Part shown: positions 24,493 through 34,400 of the stretch, piece by piece
Layout of the letters: each line of letters starts with the position of its first letter
Position numbering within the stretch: the stretch's first letter is position 1
Assembly (NCBI GenBank): GCA_934202505.1
Contig: CAKPXW010000001.1
Span: 1-63,215, forward strand
Source of the DNA: an uncultured Bacilli bacterium
Lineage (GTDB): Bacteria > Bacillota_I > Bacilli_A > RFN20 > CAG-631
DNA length: 63,215 nt
Reading direction: 5' to 3'
The notes under the pieces: generated by a model
The model's database searches: none
What the model saw: only the letters and a program-made list of their open reading frames with translations
What the model was told of the DNA's origin: nothing
Program-made: the position numbers and the translations under genes

Positions 24493-26553
24493 TTATACAT
24501 TTTTTGCAAATTTAAAGAAATATGATTTTCCAGTTTTACTTGTAATTTTTGTTGTACCATTAATATCTGTTCTATAAATAATGCAATTACAACTGTTTAA
24601 TATATCTAACACTTCCTCATTTGGATGACCATATTTATTATTTTTGCCAACAGAAATAATAGCATATTTAGGCTTATATGAATTAATAAAGTTAAAAGAT
24701 GATGATGTTTTTGATCCATGATGGCCAACATGTAGCAAATCTACATTAAAATAGCCATAAGTATCTATAATTTTTTCTTCAATTTTTACTGAAGCATCCC
24801 CCATAAATAACATATCTTTTTTACAAACATTTCCATATAAAACTATAGAATTATCATTATTATTATCATATTTACTATTAGCATTTAAATTTGTAAACTC
24901 CATGTTTCCACAAGTAATTTTTTCAAAATTATTTTCTTTTATTATTTCTTTAACAACAATCATTTTTTCTAAATTTTCTAAAGCTCCACAATGATCATAA
25001 TCTTCATGAGTTATAACTATTTTATCAATCTTTTTTATTCCATTATATTCAAGATAAGGAATAATTTTTTTACTAGCAATATCATAATTTATAATTCCTC
25101 CTGTATCTATTAACATAACTCCTTGATTATGCTTATCTACTAAAATAGTGCAATCTCCTTGATAAACATTTAAAAAAGTTACCTGCTGGTAATTTATAAA
25201 ATATCCTTTATTATAAATTAAAATCATATAGATAATCAAAAAAGAAAATGTCGCACAAAACTTACTTATTTTTTCTTTTTCAATACAAATTAAAATTACA
25301 ATAAAAATAACATAATATAAAACTATCATCCAAGGTTTCATACTTCCAAAAACTAAAGCATGTGATTTTAAATCTATCATTTTTATCAAATCAAAAAACT
25401 TCCGATAAATAAAAGAAAACACATTTCCATTAAACAATGAAATAAACACGCTTATAATCGATAAAATAAATATAACAGTTACTACATAATTTAATATCAT
25501 ATTAGAGAAAAAACTAATAAAATTTATTTTATAGTTTATTACCAATTGAATGGGAATTGTACATAAAAGGCAAATAAAAGACATTAATATAGATTGTATA
25601 ATTTTATTTTGTTTTTTTAAAAAACTTTTAGAAAAAGCAATAGCAAAAGATATTACATAAGTTAATATAAATGAGTAATTATAAACGTTTAAAGGTTCGA
25701 TTATTAAAAATATAATACCTGACAAAGAAAAACTATCAAAATCATTAAAATATTTAGATAATGCTATTGAACATAAAAGAGAAATTAGTGCTCGTGTTGA
25801 ACTAATTGAAAATCTTAAAAGAAAGACATATAAAAAGCATATAAATAGTCCTATATATTTGCTTGATTTAAAAAATTTATTCAACCCTTTATCAATTAAT
25901 GAAAATAAAAAGGAAATATGAAAGCCTGACACAACAAAAAGATGCAATGCATTTATATTAAGCAAACTATTATACACCTCATCATCGACATTTTTATCGT
26001 TAAAAAGCAACATTTTTACCATTATATAAGTTTCATTTTCTAATTTACAAATCAAAAAATCAACAATGTCGCCTTGAATATCAAGGCCTTTTTTTTCTAA
26101 TTTTATATTAAAAGCATTTATTTCATAATAAACTCTTTTTTTCTTTAAATAATCAGAAAAATCAAAAATATCTAAATCTAAATCCTTTTCTATTTCAGTT
26201 ATATTTCCTTCAATTAATAAAATATCATTTTTATTATAAGTGTTTTGCTTAGCTTTAACATAATATAATACTTTATCATTTTTCACGATTAAATAATTTT
26301 CTTTTTTTTCAGTTACAATAAAGCTACTATTTACATGAAAATTTTGAATAATTGGTTTTTTATTTACTCGATAAATACAAGAAAAAGAAAATATTGCAAT
26401 CATCAAAAGTAGATATTTATAATTCAATTTTTTGAAAGCAAAAAAAGCCAATACAATAAATCCAAGCAAAAACAAATAATTTAAGGAATTTATAAATAAA
26501 ATTCCAAAAATAAAGCTTAAAAAATAAAATAATAATGTTCCTTTTACAAACAT
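24493..26553 (-). CDS. comEC: DNA uptake channel ComEC/Rec2
   Basis: The 686-aa protein has two or three N-terminal membrane helices, an outside OB-fold region (about 80-160), a competence domain with many helices, and a C-terminal metallo-beta-lactamase-like domain (from about 470: NVYQGDCTILVD, ITHEDYDHCG, GHHGS). ComEC imports single-stranded DNA across the membrane during transformation. The start overlaps the end of comEA by 10 nt, so translation is coupled. The gene appears intact, so the uptake pore may be functional; pilus genes are not in this window. Confidence 0.95.
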   Translation of the reverse strand: MFVKGTLLFYFLSFIFGILFINSLNYLFLLGFIVLAFFAFKKLNYKYLLLMIAIFSFSCIYRVNKKPIIQNFHVNSSFIVTEKKENYLIVKNDKVLYYVKAKQNTYNKNDILLIEGNITEIEKDLDLDIFDFSDYLKKKRVYYEINAFNIKLEKKGLDIQGDIVDFLICKLENETYIMVKMLLFNDKNVDDEVYNSLLNINALHLFVVSGFHISFLFSLIDKGLNKFFKSSKYIGLFICFLYVFLLRFSISSTRALISLLCSIALSKYFNDFDSFSLSGIIFLIIEPLNVYNYSFILTYVISFAIAFSKSFLKKQNKIIQSILMSFICLLCTIPIQLVINYKINFISFFSNMILNYVVTVIFILSIISVFISLFNGNVFSFIYRKFFDLIKMIDLKSHALVFGSMKPWMIVLYYVIFIVILICIEKEKISKFCATFSFLIIYMILIYNKGYFINYQQVTFLNVYQGDCTILVDKHNQGVMLIDTGGIINYDIASKKIIPYLEYNGIKKIDKIVITHEDYDHCGALENLEKMIVVKEIIKENNFEKITCGNMEFTNLNANSKYDNNNDNSIVLYGNVCKKDMLFMGDASVKIEEKIIDTYGYFNVDLLHVGHHGSKTSSSFNFINSYKPKYAIISVGKNNKYGHPNEEVLDILNSCNCIIYRTDINGTTKITSKTGKSYFFKFAKNV

Positions 26554-27062
26554 ATTCTATTTTTTATTGCTGTAAAGATAGATTGTCCTATTCCATTTAC
26601 TTCCATAATTTGTTCAAGATAAGTAAATTCACCTATTTCTTCTCTATATTCAATTATTCTTTCAGCAATAGATTTACCAATTCCTTTTAAAGAATCAAGT
26701 TCTTCGAGTGTAGCATCATTTAAAGATATTTTTTCTTCATCTGTTTCTTTAGCAATATAAAGGCTCATGGATTTTTCTAATACTAAATCTTCATTAAAAC
26801 AATCACTATCTGCTTGTAATGTTAATCCTCCAGCTTTTGCAATTAATTCGTCAAGTGTCGAACCAACATTAACTTCATATGTTCCTGGTTTTTCAACACA
26901 CCCTGATATTTTAATGGTAATTCTTTCTAAAACTAAGCTAGTTTCCTCACTTGTTGATGACTGGTTTAATTGATGGTAAAAAATTGCTTTATCTTTCTCT
27001 ATCGCTGTAAACCCTATAATTACTACAAATACTAAAAAAATCACTCCAATAATAGTCTTCAT
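26544..27062 (-). CDS. comEA: Competence DNA receptor ComEA
   Basis: The ATG at 27062 is preferred since AAAGGGG lies 8 nt upstream; the in-frame ATG at 27080 has no such site. The 172-aa product has an N-terminal membrane anchor, an SLBB domain (ISGCVEKPGTYEV...AGGL, about 55-105) and a C-terminal helix-hairpin-helix pair (LNDATLEELDSLKGIGKSIA and ILMEV-type second half). It binds incoming double-stranded DNA outside the membrane and delivers it to ComEC, whose gene it overlaps. Confidence 0.94.
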   Translation of the reverse strand: MKTIIGVIFLVFVVIIGFTAIEKDKAIFYHQLNQSSTSEETSLVLERITIKISGCVEKPGTYEVNVGSTLDELIAKAGGLTLQADSDCFNEDLVLEKSMSLYIAKETDEEKISLNDATLEELDSLKGIGKSIAERIIEYREEIGEFTYLEQIMEVNGIGQSIFTAIKNRICL

Positions 27063-27120
27063 GGTTTTTACCCCTTTCATATTATTAATAGTGATTTTTT
27101 TTATTTTTTCTAATTTTTTA

Positions 27121-27597
27121 TTAACTAATTTTTTTGATAATTATTTTATAGAATGATCCATCTCCACAAACAACTTCAACTTCATCATTTACTTTCTTGC
27201 CAATTAATGCAGAACCCAATGCACATTCTGTTGAAATCTTACCATTTTCTGGATCTGAACCAATTGAACCTACAATTTGATATGTATATTCACAATCATC
27301 TTGTTCATCATAAAAAGTAACCTTACTTGTTGGATTAACTTTAGTTGTAGATGACTTTTCATTTGCAACTTCAATATTTCCTAAAGTTGCCTCTAAGTCT
27401 CTAATTCTCGCTTCAATTTCTGCTTGTTTATTTCTTGCTGCATCATAATCTGCATTTTCTGACAAGTCGCCTTGTGCTCTTGCAGCAGCTAATTCTTCAA
27501 TTACTTGAGGTCTTTCAACATCAATTAAATGTCTATATTCTGCTTGTAATTGCGCATAATACTCTTTAGTAACAACTTCTTTTTTTATATCTGCCAT
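27121..27597 (-). CDS. greA: Transcription elongation factor GreA
   Basis: The 158-aa protein has the N-terminal coiled coil with the catalytic acidic tip (LSENADYDAARNKQ, the D/E pair of Gre factors) and a C-terminal FKBP-like domain (DPENGKISTECALGSALIGK). GreA rescues backtracked RNA polymerase by stimulating transcript cleavage. Strong AAGGAGG site. It reads toward the comEA gene. Confidence 0.96.
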   Translation of the reverse strand: MADIKKEVVTKEYYAQLQAEYRHLIDVERPQVIEELAAARAQGDLSENADYDAARNKQAEIEARIRDLEATLGNIEVANEKSSTTKVNPTSKVTFYDEQDDCEYTYQIVGSIGSDPENGKISTECALGSALIGKKVNDEVEVVCGDGSFYKIIIKKIS

Positions 27598-27667
27598 TGT
27601 ACTTTTATCCTCCTTGGATTTTTTGCTATTTAATTATACTATTATTTTTTTAAAAAATAAACCCGTT

Positions 27668-29527
27668 TTAATTCATATTATCAAGTTTAAGCATTAATTC
27701 TTCAATATTTTCTTCCAATTCTTTTATTTGATGTTGCATAGTTCGATATTCTATCCAATTATAATCAGTATCTTCATTGATTTTTTCATTTAATGCTTCA
27801 AGTTCATCCATTTTTTTATTAATTTCTTTTTCTAATTTTTCTTTATCTTTAGAATTACTTTTATTATTGCTTTTTTCTTTTACGATTTTTTCTTTTTTAT
27901 CTTCTTTTTTTAATGCATAAGAAAATTCATCATCAACAATATCATGTAATTCTTTAAAAGTTTCATAATTTCCATTTTCCATTATATATTTTCCGTTTTG
28001 AATATATATAATTCGATTAGCCACATGGTTTATAAAATATCTATCATGAGAAACCATAATTATAGTTCCAGGATAATCATCTAAAATTTCAGCAACAACT
28101 TTTTTGGTAGAAAAATCTAAATGGTTAGTAGGTTCATCTAAGTATAAAATATCATAATTCCTTAAGGAAATTAAAGCAAATATTAATCTTATCTTTTCCC
28201 CACCTGATAGATTGCTTACATTTTTAAAAACATCATCATCAGAAAATAAAAATCTTCCTAAAATATTTCTAACTTGTGTATTATCATATAAAGGAAATTC
28301 ATTATGTATTGTATCAAAGACATTTAATGACGGATTTAATAGTTGTTGTGTTTGATCAAAATAAAAATATTTTAAGTTTTCTCTAACATCTTTATTAAAA
28401 CCAGAAATTAAATTTTTATTTGTCATTAAACAATTTAATAATGTGGTTTTTCCACAACCATTTTGTCCCATAATGCAAATTTTATCTTGATTCTTTATAG
28501 TTAAGTTTAATGGTTCTGTTAAAGGTTTATCATATCCGAAAACTAAATCTTCACAAATATGCATTTTTACCTTTTCTTCTAAATTTGCAGAAAACTTAGC
28601 ATGAATCACTTTCTTTTTAGCATTTGGTTTTTCTATTTTTTCCATTTTATCGAGTTTTTTCTCTAATGATTGAGCAAAAGAAGTTTTAGTAGGTTTAGGT
28701 TTAAATTTTCTTATTAACATATCATAACGTTTAATTTCTTTTTCTTGTAAATTATAACGTTTCAAAGCTTGTTCATACATCATTTGCTTTTGATTAGCAT
28801 AAAAGGTATAATTTCCTGAATAAATGGTCCCTTTATGATTTTCTATTTCTAAAACTTTGTTAGCAAAATTATCAATAAATACTTGATCATGGGATACAAT
28901 GATAACTGTTCCCGGATAAGTTTTTAAATACTTTTCTAGCCATTCAATCATTACTAAGTCTAAGTGATTTGTTGGTTCATCAAGTAATAATAATGATGGT
29001 TTATTTAATAATAATTTTACAAAAGAAGCTCTAGTTCTTTCTCCTCCAGAAAATGTTTTTAATTTTCTATTGTAGTAGCTTTCATCAAATCCAAATTTAT
29101 GTAACATTTGTTGAATTTGATATTTATATTCATATCCACCTTTATTTTCAAATTGTTCATGTAATTTGGAATACTCATTAATTAATGTTGCATTACTATC
29201 TTTTTGCATTAAATTAACTAATTGTTCCATTCTTCTTTCTATTTCTTTTAAACTAGAAAATGCACTTTCCATTTCATCCATTAAAGTATTTTCAATATTA
29301 TTAAAAACAGTTTGAGATAAGTAACCATAATTATTATCATCAAAAATAACACTTCCTGAATCAGACATTATTTCTTTAGTTATTATTTTTAAAAGTGTTG
29401 TTTTTCCTTGACCATTGTCACCAACTATTGCAAGTTTATCATTTTTATTAACAGTAAAAGAAATGTTATCCAATATAATGTCATCACCATAGCTTTTACA
29501 AATATTATTCACCGTTAATACTGCCAT
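27668..29527 (-). CDS. ABC-F family ATPase
   Basis: From ATG 29527 (GGAGG 8 nt upstream) the product is 619 aa with two ABC domains and no membrane segment. Walker A motifs are GDNGQGKTT and GQNGCGKTT, signatures FSGGERTR and LSGGEKIR. An interdomain linker and a C-terminal coiled-coil rich in Lys/Glu complete the Uup/YdiF-like layout. ABC-F proteins bind the ribosome E-site and relieve stalling; some confer antibiotic resistance. Nothing here marks it as a resistance type. Confidence 0.9.
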   Translation of the reverse strand: MAVLTVNNICKSYGDDIILDNISFTVNKNDKLAIVGDNGQGKTTLLKIITKEIMSDSGSVIFDDNNYGYLSQTVFNNIENTLMDEMESAFSSLKEIERRMEQLVNLMQKDSNATLINEYSKLHEQFENKGGYEYKYQIQQMLHKFGFDESYYNRKLKTFSGGERTRASFVKLLLNKPSLLLLDEPTNHLDLVMIEWLEKYLKTYPGTVIIVSHDQVFIDNFANKVLEIENHKGTIYSGNYTFYANQKQMMYEQALKRYNLQEKEIKRYDMLIRKFKPKPTKTSFAQSLEKKLDKMEKIEKPNAKKKVIHAKFSANLEEKVKMHICEDLVFGYDKPLTEPLNLTIKNQDKICIMGQNGCGKTTLLNCLMTNKNLISGFNKDVRENLKYFYFDQTQQLLNPSLNVFDTIHNEFPLYDNTQVRNILGRFLFSDDDVFKNVSNLSGGEKIRLIFALISLRNYDILYLDEPTNHLDFSTKKVVAEILDDYPGTIIMVSHDRYFINHVANRIIYIQNGKYIMENGNYETFKELHDIVDDEFSYALKKEDKKEKIVKEKSNNKSNSKDKEKLEKEINKKMDELEALNEKINEDTDYNWIEYRTMQHQIKELEENIEELMLKLDNMN

Positions 29528-29582
29528 AACATTTCCCTCCAAGCATTATAATTATAGGTGTTTTATTCCATTTTCACAAGAA

Positions 29583-29613
29583 AAAAGTTAAGGGCTTTGA
29601 ACTCTTAACTTTT
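29583..29613 (-). terminator. Terminator of the small membrane protein gene
   Basis: AAAAGTTAAG (29583-29592) pairs with CTTAACTTTT (29604-29613), then a T-run on the minus strand, 17 nt after the stop. Confidence 0.88.
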
Positions 29614-29630
29614 ATTAATTTAATTATTAA

Positions 29631-29864
29631 TTAGCAAATCCACCAAATGTTTTTATTTGTTAATACACATACTAAGTCAACAATCCATAAAATAACAAAT
29701 CCGCCACATAGTAATAAGATAACAGATAGAACAATAGCTACAATATTATTAGCAGCAATACTCTTGAATAATCTAATTAGATTCCCATATGCTCCCCATA
29801 ATAATACTAATAATACTCTTACAATCCAAGGTAAGTTTTCTAATGCTTTAACTAAATCTTTCAT
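29631..29864 (-). CDS. Small two-helix membrane protein
   Basis: The 77-aa protein has two hydrophobic helices (about 12-30 and 40-66) with aromatic ends, and an NLPWIVRVLL start. Proteins with this NLPW...LKSIAAxN...WIVDLVCVLTNKxIWW pattern are common small membrane proteins in low-GC Gram-positives, with no known role. It has a good AAGGAG site and follows the MsmX-like gene on the same strand, with no clear terminator between, so it may be co-transcribed. Confidence 0.78.
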   Translation of the reverse strand: MKDLVKALENLPWIVRVLLVLLWGAYGNLIRLFKSIAANNIVAIVLSVILLLCGGFVILWIVDLVCVLTNKNIWWIC

Positions 29865-29919
29865 TTTACATATCTCCTTAATACAATTTATTATTTATTT
29901 TTTAAAAAAGAACTTATTT

Positions 29920-31104
29920 TTATTCATTAGTAGAAGTTTCTGCATTTTCTTCTTCTATTCCTGTTTCTGCTGCTGTAGCAACTTTTTCTTTCTTATAAAC
30001 TAAACGATTTGTTGTAGTTGGATCAAAGAAATGAGTTCTACCCATATCAAATGTCATATTTACTTTATCATGAACTTGAATATCATTATTTGCAGAAGTC
30101 TTAACAATAATTCTTTGTCCGTTCATGTATCCATAAACAATTAATTCGTGACCTAATAATTCTACAACATCACATTCAACTTCTGTTGTTGCTCCAGGAT
30201 ATTTTTTAATCATATCACCTGCAACATAAATATCTTCAGGACGAATACCTAAAACAACTTCTTCATTTTCATATCCTTGAATGTTTAATTTTAATTCTTC
30301 TGGGATGTCAATTCTAATTGCTCTTTGTGTTTTATCACCTTCAATTACAAATTGACCATCAATGTATTTTCCACGTAAGAAGTTCATAGCTGGTGAACCA
30401 ATAAATCCACCTACAAATATATTTGCTGGGAAATTATATACTTCTTTTGGAGTACCAATTTGTTGAATATGACCATCTTTCATAATAACAATACGTGATG
30501 CCATAGTCATTGCTTCTGTTTGGTCGTGTGTTACGTAAATAGTTGTAGCACCAACTCTTTCGTGAATCTTTGCAATTTCAGATCTCATTTGTACACGAAG
30601 CTTTGCATCCAAGTTTGATAAAGGTTCATCCATTAAGAATACTTTAGGGCTTCTAACGATAGCTCTACCTAAAGCAACTCTTTGTCTTTGACCACCTGAA
30701 AGAGCTTTTGGACGACGATTTAAATATGGTTCTAGTCCTAAAATAGCTGCTGCTTCATTAACTCTTTTTTCAATTTCTTCCTTTGGAATTTTACGTAATT
30801 TTAATCCAAATGCCATATTATCATATACAGTCATATGAGGATATAATGCATAAGATTGGAATACCATTGCAATATCTCTATCTTTTGGAGCAATATCATT
30901 AACCATTCTATCATTAATGTATAATTCACCAGAAGTAATTTCTTCAAGACCTGCAACCATTCTTAATGTAGTTGATTTTCCACAACCTGAAGGGCCTACA
31001 AAGACAATAAATTCTTTATCTCTAACATCTAAATTAAAATCAAAAACTGCTTGAACTTTGTTGTCATAAATTTTATTAATATTTACAAATTTTAATGTTG
31101 CCAT
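29920..31104 (-). CDS. Multi-sugar ABC importer ATPase (MsmX/UgpC-like)
   Basis: The 394-aa protein has Walker A GPSGCGKST (37-45), Q-loop in AMVFQSYALYPHM, signature LSGGQ (135-139), Walker B VFLMDEP and a C-terminal TOBE/OB region with LGIRPEDI. This is the CUT1 sugar-importer ATPase type. MsmX-like ATPases energise several sugar importers whose own operons lack an ATPase; standing alone here, it fits that role. A 19-bp palindrome lies about 50 bp before the ATG. Strong AAAGGAG site. Confidence 0.92.
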   Translation of the reverse strand: MATLKFVNINKIYDNKVQAVFDFNLDVRDKEFIVFVGPSGCGKSTTLRMVAGLEEITSGELYINDRMVNDIAPKDRDIAMVFQSYALYPHMTVYDNMAFGLKLRKIPKEEIEKRVNEAAAILGLEPYLNRRPKALSGGQRQRVALGRAIVRSPKVFLMDEPLSNLDAKLRVQMRSEIAKIHERVGATTIYVTHDQTEAMTMASRIVIMKDGHIQQIGTPKEVYNFPANIFVGGFIGSPAMNFLRGKYIDGQFVIEGDKTQRAIRIDIPEELKLNIQGYENEEVVLGIRPEDIYVAGDMIKKYPGATTEVECDVVELLGHELIVYGYMNGQRIIVKTSANNDIQVHDKVNMTFDMGRTHFFDPTTTNRLVYKKEKVATAAETGIEEENAETSTNE

Positions 31105-31153
31105 ATAATTCTCCTTTAACTAGATATATTATAATCAACTTCAATGTTTTTGT

Positions 31154-31172
31154 TTTATGCACGGTGCATAAA
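31154..31172. promoter_or_regulatory. Palindromic operator candidate upstream of the MsmX-like gene
   Basis: TTTATGCAC and GTGCATAAA form a perfect 9-bp inverted repeat around one base. It lies in the gap between the PucR-type gene and the sugar ATPase gene, just upstream of a TATAAT box on the minus strand. No T-run follows in either direction, so an operator is likelier than a terminator. Confidence 0.6.
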
Positions 31173-31175
31173 TAT

Positions 31176-31724
31176 CTATTTATTTTTACTAATATTAATT
31201 ATCAATTTAAGAAACATTATCGTATTAATATCTCTAATATCAAACCCTGTGTCTGTAGAAAATTGATTTAATCGATAATTCAAAGAATTTCTATGTAGAT
31301 ATAGTAGTTCTGCTGCTTTTAAAACATTCATATTACAATCAATAAATGCTTCAATCGTATCTATATTCTTTTTTTCAATTTCTTTAACTATTTCTCTTGC
31401 ATCATTGATAATATTTTCATCAATAAAATCTACAAATATATCAAATAATGTTGAAACATTATCTTTTCTATAATTTAGATATTTTTCAAACCTTTGATCA
31501 AATGATGGGACAATTAAAATAGAGCAACTAATCATTTCACTCAATTGATTTTTTAAAAAATTTTTTAATATTAAAGAAAAGCCGTCACAATTTATTACCA
31601 TTAATTTTAAAAGATCTTTTTCTTTTACAATTTCTGTTTTTTCTTTAAAAATCACTTTTAACAACTCTATTGCTTCACTATGATATTTATTTTCTATATG
31701 TATGTATGCTTTATTTTCTATCAT
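31176..31724 (-). CDS. PucR/CdaR-type helix-turn-helix regulator, short
   Basis: ATG 31724 has GGAGA 7 nt upstream; an in-frame ATG 14 codons earlier lacks one. The 182-aa product ends with the PucR C-terminal HTH (AAELLYLHRNSLNYRLNQF). The N-terminal part is a variable domain of about 130 residues that I do not recognise. PucR-type regulators usually control sugar, purine or amino-acid genes. The next gene on the strand is the MsmX-like ATPase with a palindromic site between, so it may regulate that gene. Inference from position. Confidence 0.75.
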   Translation of the reverse strand: MIENKAYIHIENKYHSEAIELLKVIFKEKTEIVKEKDLLKLMVINCDGFSLILKNFLKNQLSEMISCSILIVPSFDQRFEKYLNYRKDNVSTLFDIFVDFIDENIINDAREIVKEIEKKNIDTIEAFIDCNMNVLKAAELLYLHRNSLNYRLNQFSTDTGFDIRDINTIMFLKLIINISKNK

Positions 31725-31767
31725 TTTTGTTCTCCATGCACAAATTATACTCTTTTTTTTATTCAAA

Positions 31768-31795
31768 TAAAAGAAAAAGAGAATTTCTTCTCTTT
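31768..31795 (-). terminator. Terminator of walJ
   Basis: AAAGAGAA (31776-31783) pairs with TTCTCTTT (31788-31795) around a 4-nt loop and is followed by T-rich sequence on the minus strand. It overlaps the walJ stop codon. Confidence 0.85.
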
Positions 31796-32549
31796 AACTT
31801 ACTTTCAATAATTGTGATTCTATAACACTATCTTGTTTGGCAATTGAAACTTTTATATTAGAAACATCTACGTCCATTTGTTTCATCGTTTCATTAAATG
31901 TTGTCATTATCATCTCTTCACTATTTGCTTCTCTAGAGCGATGAATAAATACAATTTCTTTGGTAGAAGGGCCAATAACATTTCCAAGTACAACAGCACA
32001 ATCTTTATTTGACATATGACCATTTGGAGATAAAATTCTATTTTTTAAATATAAAGGCCTTTTTGTTAACATTAACATACGTGGATCATGATTACTTTCA
32101 ATTAGATATTGATTGCAATTATTAATCATTCTTTGAATATTTTCATGAATATATCCTGTATCTGTTAAATATGCTAATTTTTCATTATTATGTTTGATTA
32201 TAAAACCTGTTGTCCCTGGACTATCATGAGAAGTTGGAATAGTATAAATTTCATAATCCAAAATATTTAATGTTTGATAATAACCAAATAAATGATATTC
32301 ACTCATTCCAGTGGCAATATTCATATAAACAATATCATTAGGAAAAGCTTTTAATGAAAGGCAATGGTCATTGTGTAAATGAGTAACTAATAAAGCTTTT
32401 ACATCATTGATATTTAAACCTACGCTATTCATTCTTCTTTGGATTTCTACATATGAAAGTCCACAATCTATCATTAGCAATTGATGATTATCATTTTCAA
32501 ATATTGTACAATTTCCTGCAGAGCCACTTGCTAAAATGTAAAATTTCAT
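31794..32549 (-). CDS. walJ: Metallo-beta-lactamase-fold exonuclease WalJ (YycJ)
   Basis: The 251-aa protein begins FYILASGSAGNCT and has the metal motif THLHNDHC (HxHxDH) and later histidines. It matches WalJ/YycJ, a 5'-to-3' DNA exonuclease implicated in mismatch repair, often near the WalRK operon. Here it follows dnaB and rplI, with the ATG touching the dnaB stop. walRK and purA are not seen between them. Confidence 0.9.
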   Translation of the reverse strand: MKFYILASGSAGNCTIFENDNHQLLMIDCGLSYVEIQRRMNSVGLNINDVKALLVTHLHNDHCLSLKAFPNDIVYMNIATGMSEYHLFGYYQTLNILDYEIYTIPTSHDSPGTTGFIIKHNNEKLAYLTDTGYIHENIQRMINNCNQYLIESNHDPRMLMLTKRPLYLKNRILSPNGHMSNKDCAVVLGNVIGPSTKEIVFIHRSREANSEEMIMTTFNETMKQMDVDVSNIKVSIAKQDSVIESQLLKVS

Positions 32550-33934
32550 TACTTATCATCCACCATTTCTACAAATCTACCAATGTGCTTTTGGAACATA
32601 AAGTTAATGGTGGCTAAACTTCCATTTCTATTTTTAGCAATAATAACGCTTGTTGGAGAGTCAGATGAAGCGTTAGGATCAACAGCAGCACTTTCGCCAT
32701 TGATTGCATCTTGTTTTTTACCATAATCTGGTCTATGAATAAACATTACCACGTCTGCATCTTGTTCAATTGAACCAGATTCTCTTAAATTTGAAAGTTG
32801 AGGAACTGCTGGTTCTGAATCTTTTCCTGTTATTTTTGCCGCTTCACGGTTCAATTGAGAAAGGACTAAAATAGGAGCTTTAAAATCCCTAGCCAAAGCC
32901 TTAAGAGCAGCTGATATTGTCGATATTTCTAATGATCTATTATCAGAATTTTTCGACTTTACATCAGGAGTAATTAACCCGATATAATCCACAACAATAA
33001 GCCCAATATCGCCATGACGAGATTGTAATTGATTTAATTTCGAACGCATATCTACTACTTTAATAGCAGGAGTATCATCAATATATAAATTTGTATTTGA
33101 TAGATCTCTAGCTGCTTTATTTAAATAATTTTCTTCTTCTTGATCAAAAGATGCTGTTTGTAATTTACGAATTGGAACTCCACTTTTTGCCGATAAAATT
33201 CTATTTGTTACTGAATCAACACCCATTTCTAAAGAGAAAAATACACAAGGCTTTGTTGTTCTTAAAGCAACACGATATAAAAAGTTTAAAGCAAGTGCAG
33301 ATTTTCCAACTGATGGTCTTGCTGCTAAAATATATACTTCTCCAGGCTTAAAGCCTAACATTAATCTATCAAAAGTTTCATAGCCTGTGGTTAATCCTTC
33401 AACATTTCCTTTTCCAGCTTTTATATTTTTCACTTGTGTTTTATAAGCTTCTAGTGCTGAAGAAATTGAGACAAAATCTCCGACTTTTCTTCTTTTTGTA
33501 ATATCGTTAATATCTTTTTCAATTTTCAATATATAATTAGAATAATCACCTTCTGCTTCTTGTTTCCACTTATTAATTACTTTTTCAGAAGTAAGTAAAA
33601 TTTGTCTTAATATTGATCTTTCTTCGACTGTATTAACATAATACTTTGAGTTTACAACATCAATATATGAGTTTGCTAAATCTAAAATAAATGGAGCATC
33701 TCCTACTTTTTCTAAAGTTCCATCCTTAGATAATTTATCAATTAAAGCATATGGTTCGACTTTAGCTTGACCATTATCATATATTTCTCTTAAAGCCTCA
33801 AAAATAATTTTATGTTCATTAACATAAAAATCTGAGCTTTTAAGTCTTGCTAGTGCTTCAACTAAAGAATCAGAAGAAAATATCATATTAGCAAGAACTT
33901 GTTTTTCTGCTTCAATATTATAAGGTAAATCCAT
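32549..33934 (-). CDS. dnaB: Replicative DNA helicase DnaB
   Basis: The start ATG 33934 gives 461 aa beginning MDLPYNIEAEKQ, the usual DnaB start, with AAAGGA upstream inside the end of rplI. A TTG ten codons earlier is less likely. The N-terminal primase-binding domain (to about 150) is followed by the RecA-like ATPase with Walker A AARPSVGKSALA, Walker B LIVVDYIGLI and the LSQLNREAA motif. It unwinds DNA at the fork. Confidence 0.95.
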   Translation of the reverse strand: MDLPYNIEAEKQVLANMIFSSDSLVEALARLKSSDFYVNEHKIIFEALREIYDNGQAKVEPYALIDKLSKDGTLEKVGDAPFILDLANSYIDVVNSKYYVNTVEERSILRQILLTSEKVINKWKQEAEGDYSNYILKIEKDINDITKRRKVGDFVSISSALEAYKTQVKNIKAGKGNVEGLTTGYETFDRLMLGFKPGEVYILAARPSVGKSALALNFLYRVALRTTKPCVFFSLEMGVDSVTNRILSAKSGVPIRKLQTASFDQEEENYLNKAARDLSNTNLYIDDTPAIKVVDMRSKLNQLQSRHGDIGLIVVDYIGLITPDVKSKNSDNRSLEISTISAALKALARDFKAPILVLSQLNREAAKITGKDSEPAVPQLSNLRESGSIEQDADVVMFIHRPDYGKKQDAINGESAAVDPNASSDSPTSVIIAKNRNGSLATINFMFQKHIGRFVEMVDDK

Positions 33935-33950
33935 AATACTTTTCTTTCCT

Positions 33951-34397
33951 TTATGCTTGATCAATTAAAATATTAATTTTTCCAACAATATCTTTATATA
34001 AAACTACTTCTACTGTGGCTTTTCCTAAACATTTAATAGGAGTAAAATTTCTAAAATTTTTCTTATCAACTGTAATTTGATAATCATTTAATAATTTCTC
34101 TTCTATCATTTTAGCTGTTATGGCTCTATGTAATCTATTTTCAGTTCCAGCATTTTCTTTAAAAGATAAAGTTATATTTTTTAATTTTTCTCTTAGAGAA
34201 ATTGCTTTTTCTGAATTTTCAACATCTAGTTTTCTTTCTTCTTCTTTTTGCTTATTAAGTTCCATTAAATTTGCTTTATTTTGTAAAATTGCTAATCCTT
34301 TTTTTATTAAAAAATTATTAGCATAGCCTTCTGCTACATCTACAACTTGGTTTTTCTTACCAACATTTTTAACATCTTGTAATAATATTACCTTCAT
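33951..34397 (-). CDS. rplI: 50S ribosomal protein L9
   Basis: The 148-aa protein has the L9 start KVILLQDVKNVGKKNQVVDVAEGYANNFL, a long central helix and a C-terminal RNA-binding domain. It binds 23S rRNA at the L1 stalk base. It lies between gdpP and dnaB as in Bacillus. Confidence 0.96.
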   Translation of the reverse strand: MKVILLQDVKNVGKKNQVVDVAEGYANNFLIKKGLAILQNKANLMELNKQKEEERKLDVENSEKAISLREKLKNITLSFKENAGTENRLHRAITAKMIEEKLLNDYQITVDKKNFRNFTPIKCLGKATVEVVLYKDIVGKINILIDQA

Positions 34398-34400
34398 TTT

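Noticed and set aside
33935..33964. TTG start for dnaB
   Set aside because: The ATG at 33934 gives the family-typical N-terminus and has AAAGGA upstream; the TTG lies within rplI.
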